DNA of 64,000 nt, taken from the NCBI RefSeq assembly GCF_018449605.1, contig NZ_JAAVUW010000002.1, forward strand, positions 186,001-250,000. Direction: 5' to 3'. A program made the position numbers and the translations under genes. The notes under the pieces are model-generated. The model was not told where the DNA came from and did not search any database. It saw only the letters and a list, made by a program, of their open reading frames with translations. This document shows, in pieces, positions 8,558-17,302 of this stretch; position 1 is the first letter of the stretch, and each line of letters starts with the position of its first letter. This DNA is from Luteibacter sp. dw_328. Its GTDB lineage: Bacteria; Pseudomonadota; Gammaproteobacteria; Xanthomonadales; Rhodanobacteraceae.

Positions 8558-10267
8558 ATGCTGAGCATCGATCAGACCCTGGCCGAGCGTCTGCCCTGGC
8601 TGGCCCAGCACCCTCTCATTCGTAAGCCCCTTGTTGGCATGCTGGAAAAGCTTGCCCACGAGAGCCGCTTCAACCAGACACTCGACCACGCCGGTACGGC
8701 GCTGGGCTTCGACTTCTGCGAACGCACGCTCGAGTACCTCGGGGTCAGCTGCCGCATCACCGAGCGTGAGCGCGAGAACATTCCCGTCGAGGGGCCGCTG
8801 CTCGTCGTCGCCAATCATCCACTGGGTATGGTCGACGCGATCGCCTTGCTGCAGATGATCGGCACCGTGCGTCGCGACGTGCGCATCCTGGGTAACGACG
8901 TGCTCGCGGCCGTGCCGCAACTCGGCCCCTTGCTGCTGCCCGTGGACGTGTTCGGCAAGGGCGGCGCCTCGAAGATGCGCGGCATCTTCCGCAGCATCGA
9001 AGCCGGCGAAGTGCTGGTGATCTTCCCGGCGGGCGAAGTATCCCGCATGGGCGCCAGCGGCGTGCGCGACGGCAAATGGTCGGACGGTTTCGCGCGCATC
9101 GCCATGCGCACCGGCGTGCCCGTGTTGCCCGTGCACATCGCTGCGCGCAACTCGGCCATGTTCTACGGCCTTTCCATGCTGGCCAAGCCGCTGAGCACCG
9201 CGATGCTTCCTCGCGAAGCGACCTCGGGCAAGCAGCGCGTCGGCTTCCGCATCGGGAAGTTGATCGACGCCGAGGAGATCAAGAAACTCAGCGGCGGTTC
9301 GCCTGAGCAGGCCGCCAAGCTCATGCGTCGCCACGTGTATCGCGTGGGCCGCGGCCGCGACCTGGTGTTCGGCGGACAGACGCCGCTGGCGCACCCGGAA
9401 CCGATCGAGCGAGTGGTTGCCGAACTGGAGAAGGCGGAGTTTCTTGCGGACCTTCCCGATGGCAAGCGCATCCTGCTCCTGCAGGGTTCGCAGGATAGTG
9501 CCGCGCTGCGCGAGATCGGTCGCCTGCGCGAACTCACGTTCCGTCGCGTCGGCGAGGGCACGGGCAAGCGCCGCGATCTCGACGCCTACGATCCGTACTA
9601 CGAGCACCTGGTGCTGTGGGATCCGAAGGCGCTGCGCATCGTCGGTTCGTATCGCTTCGGCCATGGCGGCCGGCTCATCGCGGAACGCGGTATTTCGGCG
9701 CTCTATACCTCAAGTCTTTTCGATTACTCGCCCGCACTCGAATCGCGCCTGGCGCAAGGTCTTGAGGCCGGGCGCAGCTTCGTCGCCCCGGCTTACTGGC
9801 GTTCGCGGGCGCTCGACCATCTGTGGCAGGGTATCGGCCTCTACCTGCAGCGCCACCGTGACCTTCGCTACGTGTTCGGGCCGGTGAGCATGTCGGTCAG
9901 CATGCCCCGTGAAGCCCGAGAGTGGATCACGGTGGCGCATCAGCATTTCTTTGGTGTTGAAGGACTTGCTGCCGCTCGCCAGCCCTTTGTCGTCCCCGAC
10001 GCCACCAACGTCGCGATCCGCGCCGAGCTGGAAGGCCTCGACCCGGCCGCCGGCCTGGGCAAGCTCAAACACCGCCTCGACGCCCTTGGCGTCTCCCTGC
10101 CGGTGCTGTACCGCCAATACGTCGATCTGGTTGAGCCCTCGGGCGTCCAATTTCTTGCGTTTGGCGAAGATCCTGACTTCTCAGGATGCGTCGATGGCCT
10201 CGTCATGTTGGATCTGGCTTCGTTGAAACCTGCGAAGCGATCCCGCTATCTCGGTAAATCTGCTTAA
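8558..10267 (+). CDS. Two-domain acyltransferase resembling OlsF (ornithine-lipid synthase)
   Basis: A 569-residue cytoplasmic or membrane-associated protein with two acyltransferase parts. Residues about 75-270 form a PlsC/LPLAT-type domain: NHPLGMVD is the HX4D catalytic motif, and FPAGEVSRMG the second block. Residues about 315-515 look like the OlsB-type GNAT domain (LRELTFRRVGEGTG, DPYYEHLVLWD, ERGISALYTSSLFDY, FGPVSMS). The order OlsA-like then OlsB-like is that of OlsF of Serratia/Flavobacterium, which makes ornithine lipids in two steps from ornithine and acyl donors. A bifunctional ornithine-lipid or other amino-acid-lipid synthase is the best guess; a hemolysin-type acyltransferase is the alternative name used for such proteins. 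Confidence 0.75.
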   Translation: MLSIDQTLAERLPWLAQHPLIRKPLVGMLEKLAHESRFNQTLDHAGTALGFDFCERTLEYLGVSCRITERERENIPVEGPLLVVANHPLGMVDAIALLQMIGTVRRDVRILGNDVLAAVPQLGPLLLPVDVFGKGGASKMRGIFRSIEAGEVLVIFPAGEVSRMGASGVRDGKWSDGFARIAMRTGVPVLPVHIAARNSAMFYGLSMLAKPLSTAMLPREATSGKQRVGFRIGKLIDAEEIKKLSGGSPEQAAKLMRRHVYRVGRGRDLVFGGQTPLAHPEPIERVVAELEKAEFLADLPDGKRILLLQGSQDSAALREIGRLRELTFRRVGEGTGKRRDLDAYDPYYEHLVLWDPKALRIVGSYRFGHGGRLIAERGISALYTSSLFDYSPALESRLAQGLEAGRSFVAPAYWRSRALDHLWQGIGLYLQRHRDLRYVFGPVSMSVSMPREAREWITVAHQHFFGVEGLAAARQPFVVPDATNVAIRAELEGLDPAAGLGKLKHRLDALGVSLPVLYRQYVDLVEPSGVQFLAFGEDPDFSGCVDGLVMLDLASLKPAKRSRYLGKSA

Positions 10268-10274
10268 ATTTCAA

Positions 10275-10301
10275 AGAGGTGTGCCTTTCTGGCGCACCTC
10301 T
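10275..10301. terminator. Hairpin after the OlsF-like gene
   Basis: An 11-bp stem with one G-T wobble (10275-10285 with 10291-10301) and loop TTTCT, beginning 8 bases after the stop codon. It is followed by AAGAAAAAG rather than T, so on the plus strand termination would be weak; position argues for transcript end or stability. Confidence 0.45.
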
Positions 10302-10361
10302 AAGAAAAAGTGGTATTTATCTAGTTGGCGTGAAAATGTTACGAATGTGTCATAGAATCGC

Positions 10362-10378
10362 GTTAAAGTTCGTTTAAC
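10362..10378. promoter_or_regulatory. Palindrome upstream of the Oar-like receptor gene
   Basis: GTTAAA-GTTCG-TTTAAC is a perfect 6-bp inverted repeat with 5-base spacer, 158 bases before the receptor start, in an AT-richer stretch (10310-10380) of an otherwise GC-rich region. It could be an operator for a dimeric regulator or part of a promoter. Evidence is the symmetry and position only. Confidence 0.35.
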
Positions 10379-10535
10379 AAGAGTCGCCGCCCGGATCAGT
10401 TGCGTGACCGGGATCACACCGGCCGAGTCTTTCAAAAATTGGGGATAGCTCTACGACTGTGTCACCCCGGCCTCGCGGCCAGGGACCCTTTCGTGCGGCC
10501 AAATTTTCGTTGTAAGTCACAGGGCAGACCATTAG

Positions 10536-13500
10536 ATGAATAGCCGTATCCGCGCCAAACTTCTGCCGTTCGCGATCGCATCGCTGCTCGCGGCACCTGC
10601 CTTTGCGCAGGAAACGTCCTCCACGATCAGCGGCCGCGTTCTCGACGCCGCCGGCCAGCCGGTGGCCAATGCCACCGTGCAGATCGTGCATGAGCCTTCA
10701 GGCACGACGAAGGTCGCTACGACCGATGCCAGCGGCCGTTACTCGGCGCAGGGTCTGCGCGTCGGCGGTCCGTTCGACGTGACCGCGAGCAAGGACGGCA
10801 CGCCGTCGGCCAAGCAGGACAACGTTTATCTCTCCCTCGGCGCCGATACTGCCGTCAACCTGACCGTGGGTGGCGCTAACGTCGCCGACGCGACCGCGCT
10901 GACCGGCGTCACCGTGTCCGCCGTCGCCGGCCAGTTCAACTCCGAGAACAAGGGTCTCGCCACCAACATTTCGCAGCGTGAGCTGAAGACCGTTCCGACG
11001 CCGAGCCGCAATATCGGTGACATCGCGCGCCGCGATCCGCGCGTGAATGTCGACCACGGCACCGGTGCGATCTCGGCCAACGGCCAGAACACCCGCGCGA
11101 ACAGCATCAAGGTCGACGGCCTGGGCGTGGGCGACCCGTTCGGCCTGAACTCGACGGGCATGCCGACGGTCGGCTCGCCGGTCTCGCTCGACACGATCGA
11201 CCAGTTCAGCATCTCGACCGCTAACTACGACGTCACCTCCGACACCATCGGTGCGGAAATCAACGCGGTCACCAAGTCGGGCACGAACGATTTCCACGGC
11301 TCGGTCTACTACGCGTACAAGAACGCGAACGACATGGTCGGCAAGGCGGGCTGGCTCAACCAGGACCGCGACTACACCGAGTTCGATCGCAACTGGACGG
11401 CCGGCGCGACCTTCGGTGGCCCGATCATCAAGGACAAGCTGTTCTTCTTCGTCGGTTACGAAAAAGAAGACGTCACGGGCCTCAGCTCCGGTGCCGTCAA
11501 CGGCCTCGACGCCTCGCTGGTCAACTCGACAACGAACAAGGTGTCGGCCAACGACCTGAATCGCGCGATTGCCGCCGCGAACGGTCTCGGCCTTGTGCCG
11601 GGTACGACGGGTGCCAACGCCGGCACGCTGGAAGACAAGCGTTACATCGGCAAGATCGACTGGAACATCACCGACGGTCACCGCGCCAACTTCGCCTACT
11701 CGCAGACCAAGGAAGGCAAGCCGAACCCGCAGGGTAACGGCACGTCGTCGATCGGCTTGTCCAGCTACTGGTACAACGTCAACACCAACATCAAGAACTA
11801 CACGCTGCAGGGCTTCGATGACTGGAGCGACGTGTTCTCGTCGGAAACCAAGGTCGGCTACAGCGACTACCAGCTCGACCGTTCGGTGTCGAACCAGCAG
11901 CCGCAGGTCACCCTGCGCGTGAACAACGGCCTGGTGACCACCGGCCCGGTGATCAACCTCGGCGAAGACCAGTTCAGCCATTACAACTCGGCCTCGGTGA
12001 AGTCGCTCAACGCGCTTTGGGTCGGCACGCTGTACCTCGGCGACCACACCATCAAGGGCGGTGTCGAGTGGGAGCGTAACCGCATCTACAACCTGTTCGG
12101 TCGTACGGAATTCGGTGCGTATACCTTCAACGGTATCGACAACTTCCAGAAGGGCCTGTACACGAACTACGCGTTGTACCAGCCGGCGCCGGGCTACAGC
12201 CTCAACGATATCGCTGCCCAGTGGGAGCTGCGTCGTCAAACCTTCTTCCTGCAGGATACCTGGCAGGTCTCGGACAACCTGTCGGTGCAGGCCGGTTTCC
12301 GCGTGAACAAGTACCTGACCGACGACAAGCCGCTGTACAACGCGACGTTCCAGCAGAAGTTCGGTTTCAGCAATGCCAACACGATCAACGGCAGCCAGCT
12401 GGTCGAGCCGCGCATGTCGTTCAACTACACCTTCGACAGCGAGTACAAGACCCAGCTGCGCGGCGGCGTTGGCCTGTTCCAGTCCGATCCGCCGACCGTG
12501 TGGATGACCAACCCGTACCAGAACAACGGTATCAACACGGTCACGTATTCCTACGATCGCACGACCGCCACCGGCAACCTTTGCAACCTGGGCGGCCAGA
12601 AGGGCATTCCGTGCCCCGCCTTCAGCCCGAACCCCCTCGCTCAGAACACCAGCGGCCCGGGCACCGTGCCGCAGATGGCGGTCGACACGGTCGACAAGAA
12701 CTTCCAGCTGCCGAGCGTCTGGAAGTCCTCCATCGCGTTCGACCGCGAGCTGCCGTGGGACGGCATCGTCGCCAGCATCGAGTACCAGCATCTCGATGTG
12801 CGTGACGGCATCCTCTACCAGAACCTGAACATCGGTGCTCCCACCGGTCTCCTGCCCGACGGCCGCTATACCTACTCGGGTTGCATTGGCGGTGCCACGC
12901 CGCTGGGTGGCTCGACGGGCTTCGCCTGTGGCGCCAATCCGACCGGTAACAACAACGCGACGGCGAACACGCGTGCTCGTGCTGACGGCCGCTTCGCCCA
13001 GGGCGTGACGTACCTGACCAACACCAGCAAGGGCGGTGCCGATTCGGTGACGCTGTCGTTCAGCAAGCCCATGGCGAACGGCTGGTCGTGGAGCATCGCG
13101 GCGACCGGCGGTCACTCGACCGAAGTCAATCCGGGCACCTCGAGCCAGGCGACGTCGAACTTCTCGAACAGCGCCTGGACCAACCCGAACGAAGACAAGG
13201 CATCCACGTCCAACACCAATATCGGCAAGCGCCTCAACGCGTCGCTGACGTGGCAGCACAACTTCTTCGGCGACTACGCCACGACCGTCAGCGCGTTCTA
13301 TGACGGCCATGACGGCGTCCCGTACAGCTGGATCTTCTCGAACGACGCCAATGGCGACAGCTACTCGAAGGACCTCGCGTTCATCCCGAACAAGGGCGAC
13401 GTGATCCTTCGCAATGCCACCGGCGGTGTCGCATCGCAGGCGCTGCAGGACCAGTTCTACGACTTCATCCAGAGCGACGACTACCTGCGTAAGAACCAGG

Positions 13501-13877
13501 GCAAGATCGCCAAGCGCAATGGCGCGCAGTCGGCCTGGGTCAACCAGATCGACCTGAGCCTGAGCCAGGAAATCCCGGGCATCTTCAAGGGCAACAAGGG
13601 TGAGATTCGCCTGGACGTCTACAACTTCCTGAATGTCCTGAAGAAGTCGTGGGGTGAGCAGTACTACGTGGGCTTCCCGTACACGCGCAACTTCGCCGCC
13701 TTCGGTGGCGTGGATCCGACCACGGGCAAGTACATCTACCAGCTGCCCACCGATGCGAACGGCAACTACCAGCCGGGCCTGAAGGGCTACTACGACGCCC
13801 CGACGGACAACAGCGCGACCAAGGTCAATCCGGTCTCGCGTTGGTCGGCGATGCTGACGGTTCGCTACACGTTCTAA
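10536..13877 (+). CDS. Oar-like TonB-dependent outer-membrane receptor
   Basis: A 1113-residue outer-membrane protein. Residues 1-24 are a signal peptide ending AAPAFAQ. Residues about 28-105 are a carboxypeptidase-regulatory-like beta domain (SGRVLDAAGQPVANATVQI). Residues about 125-250 are a plug domain (NISQRELKTVPTPSRN, NTRANSIKVDGLG). The rest is a long beta barrel ending in LTVRYTF, with the terminal phenylalanine needed for outer-membrane assembly. This architecture is that of Oar (Myxococcus) and Xanthomonad Oar-type receptors, thought to import or export large substrates such as peptides or glycans with TonB energy. No classic TonB box is obvious. The ligand is unknown, and no neighbouring uptake genes indicate it. 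Confidence 0.9.
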   Translation: MNSRIRAKLLPFAIASLLAAPAFAQETSSTISGRVLDAAGQPVANATVQIVHEPSGTTKVATTDASGRYSAQGLRVGGPFDVTASKDGTPSAKQDNVYLSLGADTAVNLTVGGANVADATALTGVTVSAVAGQFNSENKGLATNISQRELKTVPTPSRNIGDIARRDPRVNVDHGTGAISANGQNTRANSIKVDGLGVGDPFGLNSTGMPTVGSPVSLDTIDQFSISTANYDVTSDTIGAEINAVTKSGTNDFHGSVYYAYKNANDMVGKAGWLNQDRDYTEFDRNWTAGATFGGPIIKDKLFFFVGYEKEDVTGLSSGAVNGLDASLVNSTTNKVSANDLNRAIAAANGLGLVPGTTGANAGTLEDKRYIGKIDWNITDGHRANFAYSQTKEGKPNPQGNGTSSIGLSSYWYNVNTNIKNYTLQGFDDWSDVFSSETKVGYSDYQLDRSVSNQQPQVTLRVNNGLVTTGPVINLGEDQFSHYNSASVKSLNALWVGTLYLGDHTIKGGVEWERNRIYNLFGRTEFGAYTFNGIDNFQKGLYTNYALYQPAPGYSLNDIAAQWELRRQTFFLQDTWQVSDNLSVQAGFRVNKYLTDDKPLYNATFQQKFGFSNANTINGSQLVEPRMSFNYTFDSEYKTQLRGGVGLFQSDPPTVWMTNPYQNNGINTVTYSYDRTTATGNLCNLGGQKGIPCPAFSPNPLAQNTSGPGTVPQMAVDTVDKNFQLPSVWKSSIAFDRELPWDGIVASIEYQHLDVRDGILYQNLNIGAPTGLLPDGRYTYSGCIGGATPLGGSTGFACGANPTGNNNATANTRARADGRFAQGVTYLTNTSKGGADSVTLSFSKPMANGWSWSIAATGGHSTEVNPGTSSQATSNFSNSAWTNPNEDKASTSNTNIGKRLNASLTWQHNFFGDYATTVSAFYDGHDGVPYSWIFSNDANGDSYSKDLAFIPNKGDVILRNATGGVASQALQDQFYDFIQSDDYLRKNQGKIAKRNGAQSAWVNQIDLSLSQEIPGIFKGNKGEIRLDVYNFLNVLKKSWGEQYYVGFPYTRNFAAFGGVDPTTGKYIYQLPTDANGNYQPGLKGYYDAPTDNSATKVNPVSRWSAMLTVRYTF

Positions 13878-13904
13878 GCAAGCGCCCGGTTTCGCGGGAA
13901 AAAC

Positions 13905-13936
13905 AAGGCCGGTCCCCGGAAGGGGGTCGGCCTTTC
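13905..13936 (+). terminator. Intrinsic terminator after the Oar-like receptor gene
   Basis: GC-rich stem (13905-13917 with 13922-13934, core AAGGCCG/CGGCCTT, one wobble) with a GGAA loop, followed by TTCTCATT. It starts 28 bases after the receptor stop. Confidence 0.75.
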
Positions 13937-14054
13937 TCATTGGTGGCGGTCGCGGTCTTGACCCCTACGCCCGCCACGCGTGATCCTAGGCGGTCCGCTC
14001 CCGATCCGGAGCGGGGTTCGCCGCTAATTCGCGGTCAGAAGGACGAGTCACACC

Positions 14055-15452
14055 ATGAATGCCAATCAGTTCGGGGAGCCGGTATCCGGCAAGACGGTCA
14101 GTGCCCGCGTTTCGCCGGCCGGCGGCCTCGATATCCTTTCCCGCAACGAGGTCGCGCGCCTGCGCGACGCCAGCGGGTCCGGGTTGCACCAGCTGCTGCG
14201 CGGCTGCGCACTGGCGGTACTGACGTCGGGCAACCTTTCGGACGATCCGGGCACGATGTTCGGAAAGTATCCGGACTTCGATATCCAGGTGCTGCAGGAA
14301 GACCGCGGCATCAAGATCGAGCTGAAGAATGCGCCGGAACAGGCCTTCGTCGATGGCCGCATCATCCGAGGCATCAACGAGCTGCTGGTCGCCGTCGTGC
14401 GCGACATCGTCTACGTGTCGACGCAGCTGGAAGCGGGCGCCTTCGACCTGGATGACAGCGTGGGTATCACGCATGCCGTGTTCGAGATCCTGCGCAATTC
14501 GCGCATCCTGCGTCCGCAGATCGATCCGAATCTTGTCGTCTGCTGGGGCGGTCACTCGATCTCGCGCGACGAATACGAGTACACCAAGCGGGTCGGCTAC
14601 CAGCTCGGCCTGCGCGCCATGGATATCTGCACAGGCTGCGGCCCGGGTGCGATGAAGGGCCCGATGAAGGGAGCGACCATCGCGCATGCCAAGCAGCGTC
14701 GCAAGGGCAACCGGTACATCGGTGTGACCGAGCCGGGCATCATTGCCGCCGAGTCGCCGAATCCGATCGTCAACAACCTGGTGATCATGCCGGACATCGA
14801 GAAACGCCTCGAGGCCTTCGTCCGTCTCGGCCACGGCATCATCGTGTTCCCCGGTGGCGTCGGCACGGCGGAAGAAATCCTCTACATGCTCGGCATTCTC
14901 CTGCTGCCGAAGAACAAGGGCATTCCGTTCCCGTTGATCTTCACCGGTCCGAAGAACTCGGCGTCGTACTTCGAGCAGATCGACCGCTTCCTGCGGCTGG
15001 CGCTCGGTGACGAGATCGCGACGCACTACAAGATCATCATCGACGATCCGGCGGCCGTCGCCCACGCCATGGTCACGGGTATCGACAAGGTGCGTAATCA
15101 CCGCCTGGACAACAAGGACGCCTTCTTCTTCAACTGGGCGCTGGATATCCCGCTGCCGTTCCAGCAGCCGTTCCGTCCCAACCACGAGGCGATGGCTGGC
15201 CTGGCCCTGCATCGCGACCGTCCGCGTCACGAGCTCGCGGCCGACCTGCGCCGTGCGTTCTCGGGCATCGTGGCCGGCAACGTCAAGGAAGAGGGCGTGC
15301 GCGCCATCGAGCAGTTCGGTCCGTTCGTCATCGACGGCGAGCCGGAAATCATGCGCGCGCTGGACGACCTGCTGAAGGCGTTCGTCGAACAGCACCGCAT
15401 GAAGCTTCCCGGTGGTACGGCCTACGAGCCTTGCTACGTGGTACGTACGTAA
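14055..15452 (+). CDS. ppnN: Pyrimidine/purine nucleotide 5'-monophosphate nucleosidase
   Basis: A 465-residue protein of the PpnN/YgdH type (E. coli 454). The enzyme splits nucleoside monophosphates to free base and ribose 5-phosphate and, in E. coli, is tuned by (p)ppGpp. The core is a LOG-like Rossmann domain: GPGAMKGPMKGA binds phosphate, and FPGGVGTAEEILYMLG is the PGGxGTxxE catalytic motif near residue 270. The N-terminal 140 residues and C-terminal 100 residues match the extra domains that distinguish PpnN from small LOG proteins. It stands alone, with its own terminator at 15461. Confidence 0.92.
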   Translation: MNANQFGEPVSGKTVSARVSPAGGLDILSRNEVARLRDASGSGLHQLLRGCALAVLTSGNLSDDPGTMFGKYPDFDIQVLQEDRGIKIELKNAPEQAFVDGRIIRGINELLVAVVRDIVYVSTQLEAGAFDLDDSVGITHAVFEILRNSRILRPQIDPNLVVCWGGHSISRDEYEYTKRVGYQLGLRAMDICTGCGPGAMKGPMKGATIAHAKQRRKGNRYIGVTEPGIIAAESPNPIVNNLVIMPDIEKRLEAFVRLGHGIIVFPGGVGTAEEILYMLGILLLPKNKGIPFPLIFTGPKNSASYFEQIDRFLRLALGDEIATHYKIIIDDPAAVAHAMVTGIDKVRNHRLDNKDAFFFNWALDIPLPFQQPFRPNHEAMAGLALHRDRPRHELAADLRRAFSGIVAGNVKEEGVRAIEQFGPFVIDGEPEIMRALDDLLKAFVEQHRMKLPGGTAYEPCYVVRT

Positions 15453-15460
15453 AACTACGT

Positions 15461-15490
15461 AACGGCGTCGCCCTCGCGCGGCGCCGTTCT
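15461..15490 (+). terminator. Terminator after ppnN
   Basis: An 11-bp stem with one wobble (15461-15471 with 15478-15488, core AACGGCG/CGCCGTT), loop CCTCGC, followed by CTTCG. It begins 9 bases after the ppnN stop. The short T content makes it moderate. Confidence 0.65.
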
Positions 15491-15592
15491 TCGAGTTCCT
15501 GAACGGGACGCCGAAAGGGCGCCCCGTGCATCACATGTCCTAGACGACCCTCTGCGCGACGATGCACTCCGAGTCCACTGCCGGAGTTACCC

Positions 15593-15748
15593 ATGCTCGT
15601 CACCATCCTGCTCGTCATCCTCATTCTTGCCCTTGTCGGCGGCCTCCCCACGTGGGGTTATTCGCGGTCCTGGGGCTATGGTCCGAGCGGCGGCATCGGC
15701 GTTATCCTCGCGATCATCCTGGTCTGCTGGCTGCTCGGCGTCTTCTGA
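15593..15748 (+). CDS. DUF3309-type small membrane protein
   Basis: A 51-residue hydrophobic protein. It has two membrane-spanning stretches: LVTILLVILILALVGGLP at residues 2-19 and GVILAIILVCWLLGVF at 36-51. They are joined by an aromatic Trp/Tyr/Ser-rich turn (WGYSRSWGYGPSGG). This is the pattern of the DUF3309 family of tiny inner-membrane proteins, widespread in proteobacteria and of unknown role. A GGAG sits 7 bases before the ATG. It is too short for many gene callers. The two next small genes lie on the same strand, but nothing links them functionally. Confidence 0.8.
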   Translation: MLVTILLVILILALVGGLPTWGYSRSWGYGPSGGIGVILAIILVCWLLGVF

Positions 15749-15795
15749 TCCCCGGCGTCGGGGCGGCCACGTCCCGACGCCCGCTGGAGGAAGTC

Positions 15796-15930
15796 ATGGC
15801 TCGACCCCATCGTCCCGTGCCTGACACGGACAAGACGCCTCCCGGAACCTCGCCGCCGCCCTTCGACCATGAGCCGGTCGAGCGCCCCGGTCCCGATCCG
15901 GACACCGACGGTGAGCCCCTGGACACGTGA
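15796..15930 (+). CDS. Proline-rich 44-residue hypothetical protein
   Basis: A short frame with a strong ribosome site (GGAGG, 5 bases before ATG). Its stop overlaps the mpg start (TGATG-like, ATG at 15930). The product is hydrophilic and full of Pro and Asp (TPPGTSPPPFDHEP, then PGPDPDTDGEP), so it is likely disordered. I do not recognise a family. The ribosome site and coupling to mpg argue that it is translated; it may serve mainly to couple translation. Confidence 0.5.
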   Translation: MARPHRPVPDTDKTPPGTSPPPFDHEPVERPGPDPDTDGEPLDT

Positions 15931-16535
15931 TGGCGCACCGTCGCCCGCGCTGGCCGGGAGACATCCTGCCGCGCTCCTTCTATCAGCGAGACGCGCGTGT
16001 CGTCGCCCAGGCACTGCTCAACAAAGTCCTGGCCTGTGCGGACGGGCGGGCAGGGCGCATCGTCGAAGTCGAGGCGTATATCGGTGCCATCGACCCTGCG
16101 GCGCACACCTTCCGCGGGAAGACGCCGCGCAACGCCGTGATGTTCGGCCCGGCCGGGCACATGTATGTCTACTTCACCTATGGGATGCACTGGTGCGCAA
16201 ATACCGTCTGCGGCGACGTGGGCGAGGGCTCGGGTGTGTTGATCAGGGCGCTGGAACCGGTGGCCGGCATCGAGCGGATGCGCCAAGCGCGACCGAAGGT
16301 GAAGCGCGATCGCGAACTAGGCAGCGGTCCCGCACGGCTGGCCCAGGCCATGGGCATCACCGGGGAGCAGAACGGCATCGACCTGGTGCGCGCGCGGGAG
16401 TGTTACACCATCGTCGATGACGGGACGCCGTCTCCGGAGAACATACCCGGCTCGGCCCGGATCGGCATTCGGCAGGGAACGGACCTGCTCTGGCGCTGGC
16501 TGGTGGCAGGGAATCCCCACGTCTCCAGACCCTGA
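15930..16535 (+). CDS. mpg: 3-methyladenine DNA glycosylase, AAG/MPG family
   Basis: A 201-residue member of the alkyladenine-DNA-glycosylase family (known from human AAG and B. subtilis). It removes alkylated purines such as 3-methyladenine at the start of base-excision repair. Motifs: GRIVEVEAYIGAIDPAAHTF contains the catalytic glutamate. MFGPAGHMYVYFTYGMHWC inserts into DNA and contacts the flipped base. GSGPARLAQAMGI completes the pocket. Length matches the bacterial family. The ATG at 15930 overlaps the preceding small gene; a GTG one codon upstream (15927) is also in frame. Confidence 0.93.
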   Translation: MAHRRPRWPGDILPRSFYQRDARVVAQALLNKVLACADGRAGRIVEVEAYIGAIDPAAHTFRGKTPRNAVMFGPAGHMYVYFTYGMHWCANTVCGDVGEGSGVLIRALEPVAGIERMRQARPKVKRDRELGSGPARLAQAMGITGEQNGIDLVRARECYTIVDDGTPSPENIPGSARIGIRQGTDLLWRWLVAGNPHVSRP

Positions 16536-16622
16536 ATGAGTCCGCAAGATAGTGCTGTCCGGCCCTTGGCTTCGCTAATGGCGGGAGCTAGCCTGCATGG
16601 ATACATCGACAGGGAGTTCCTC

Positions 16623-16895
16623 ATGAAGCGCATCGTTGCCGCCATTTTTGCCACCGCCTTGTCCTGCGGCGCCGCCGCCGCGGATACCTTCCGCGTGGGT
16701 TCGCAGGTGGTCAGCACGGGAGATAGCGAGGGGCGTCTTCGCGAGGTTGCCGGCAAGCCCGATCGCGAGACGCCGATCGAAGCCCGGGGCGGTGGCCTGC
16801 AGGGTTATCGCCTGGAGTACTTCCAGAAGGGCAAATCGGTCCAGGTCGAGATAGTCAACGGACGTGTTCGCTCGATCACGCAGATCGACAGCTGA
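16623..16895 (+). CDS. DUF2845-type small secreted protein
   Basis: A 90-residue protein with a signal peptide (MKRIVAAIFATALSCGAAAAD, cut after Ala about residue 20). The mature part (FRVGSQVVSTGDSEGRLREVAGKPDR, then QVEIVNGRVRSITQ) fits the DUF2845/BamE-like pattern of small periplasmic proteins where a Gly-x-Pro loop precedes a beta hairpin. AGGGAG lies 6 bases before ATG. Function unknown. It is probably exported to the periplasm and may stabilise or sense envelope components; that is inference. Confidence 0.75.
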   Translation: MKRIVAAIFATALSCGAAAADTFRVGSQVVSTGDSEGRLREVAGKPDRETPIEARGGGLQGYRLEYFQKGKSVQVEIVNGRVRSITQIDS

Positions 16896-16908
16896 GCGCT
16901 ATCGTCGA

Positions 16909-16935
16909 GTGGTGATCCCGAGCCGGGATCACCAC
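16909..16935. terminator. Perfect hairpin after the DUF2845 gene
   Basis: A 12-bp perfect stem (GTGGTGATCCCG at 16909-16920 with 16924-16935) and a 3-base loop AGC. It lies 14 bases after the DUF2845 stop and ahead of a possible minus-strand gene end at 16946, so it may serve both. No T-run follows. Confidence 0.5.
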
Positions 16936-16945
16936 CCGTGGGGCA

Positions 16946-17113
16946 TCAGCCCGCGGTTTTCTTGGGGCCCTTCAAGGGCGTGCTGCGCGGCGTCTCCGGG
17001 AGAGGCGCGGTGCGCTTGTGCGAGTACACGTAGGAGATGAACGCGGCGGATGAACGATCCGGCGGCGGCGTGTCCACGGACTGGGTGACTGGTTTCTTGG
17101 GTGGCATGACCAT
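16946..17113 (-). CDS. Possible 55-residue basic hypothetical protein
   Basis: Minus-strand frame starting MVMPPKKPVTQSVDTPPPDR (ATG 17113; a second ATG at 17107) and ending PLKGPKKTAG. The product is basic, Pro- and Lys-rich, probably disordered. No strong ribosome site is visible and no family was recognised. The amino-acid make-up is plausible for a small real protein, and no other gene covers the 407-base gap 16896-17302. The rest of that gap (17114-17302) shows nothing I can name. Confidence 0.3.
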   Translation of the reverse strand: MVMPPKKPVTQSVDTPPPDRSSAAFISYVYSHKRTAPLPETPRSTPLKGPKKTAG

Positions 17114-17302
17114 CGTCTGAGTTGGGCAGGACGAGCCCGGCTGCGAAAGCCGGGGGTGAATCCGGCCAAACGAAGCCCGGGTCATCCAACATGCGCTTTC
17201 AGTTGTTAGTTGGGTGTAACGTGGTGGGCCCGGCAGTGCGACAGCCGTAACACCGACGTAACCCACCACGTGGCAAACGTGGTCTGACAGCGAGGGCACG
17301 TC

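Noticed and set aside
10698-13940. A 1080-codon open frame antisense to the Oar-like receptor gene
   Set aside because: It mirrors the receptor codon by codon in a GC-rich genome where antisense frames stay open; it is Arg/Val/Asp-rich without any domain, signal or ribosome site.
16929-17192. An 87-codon minus-strand frame
   Set aside because: It overlaps the more protein-like 55-codon frame in another phase and has no ribosome site or domain.
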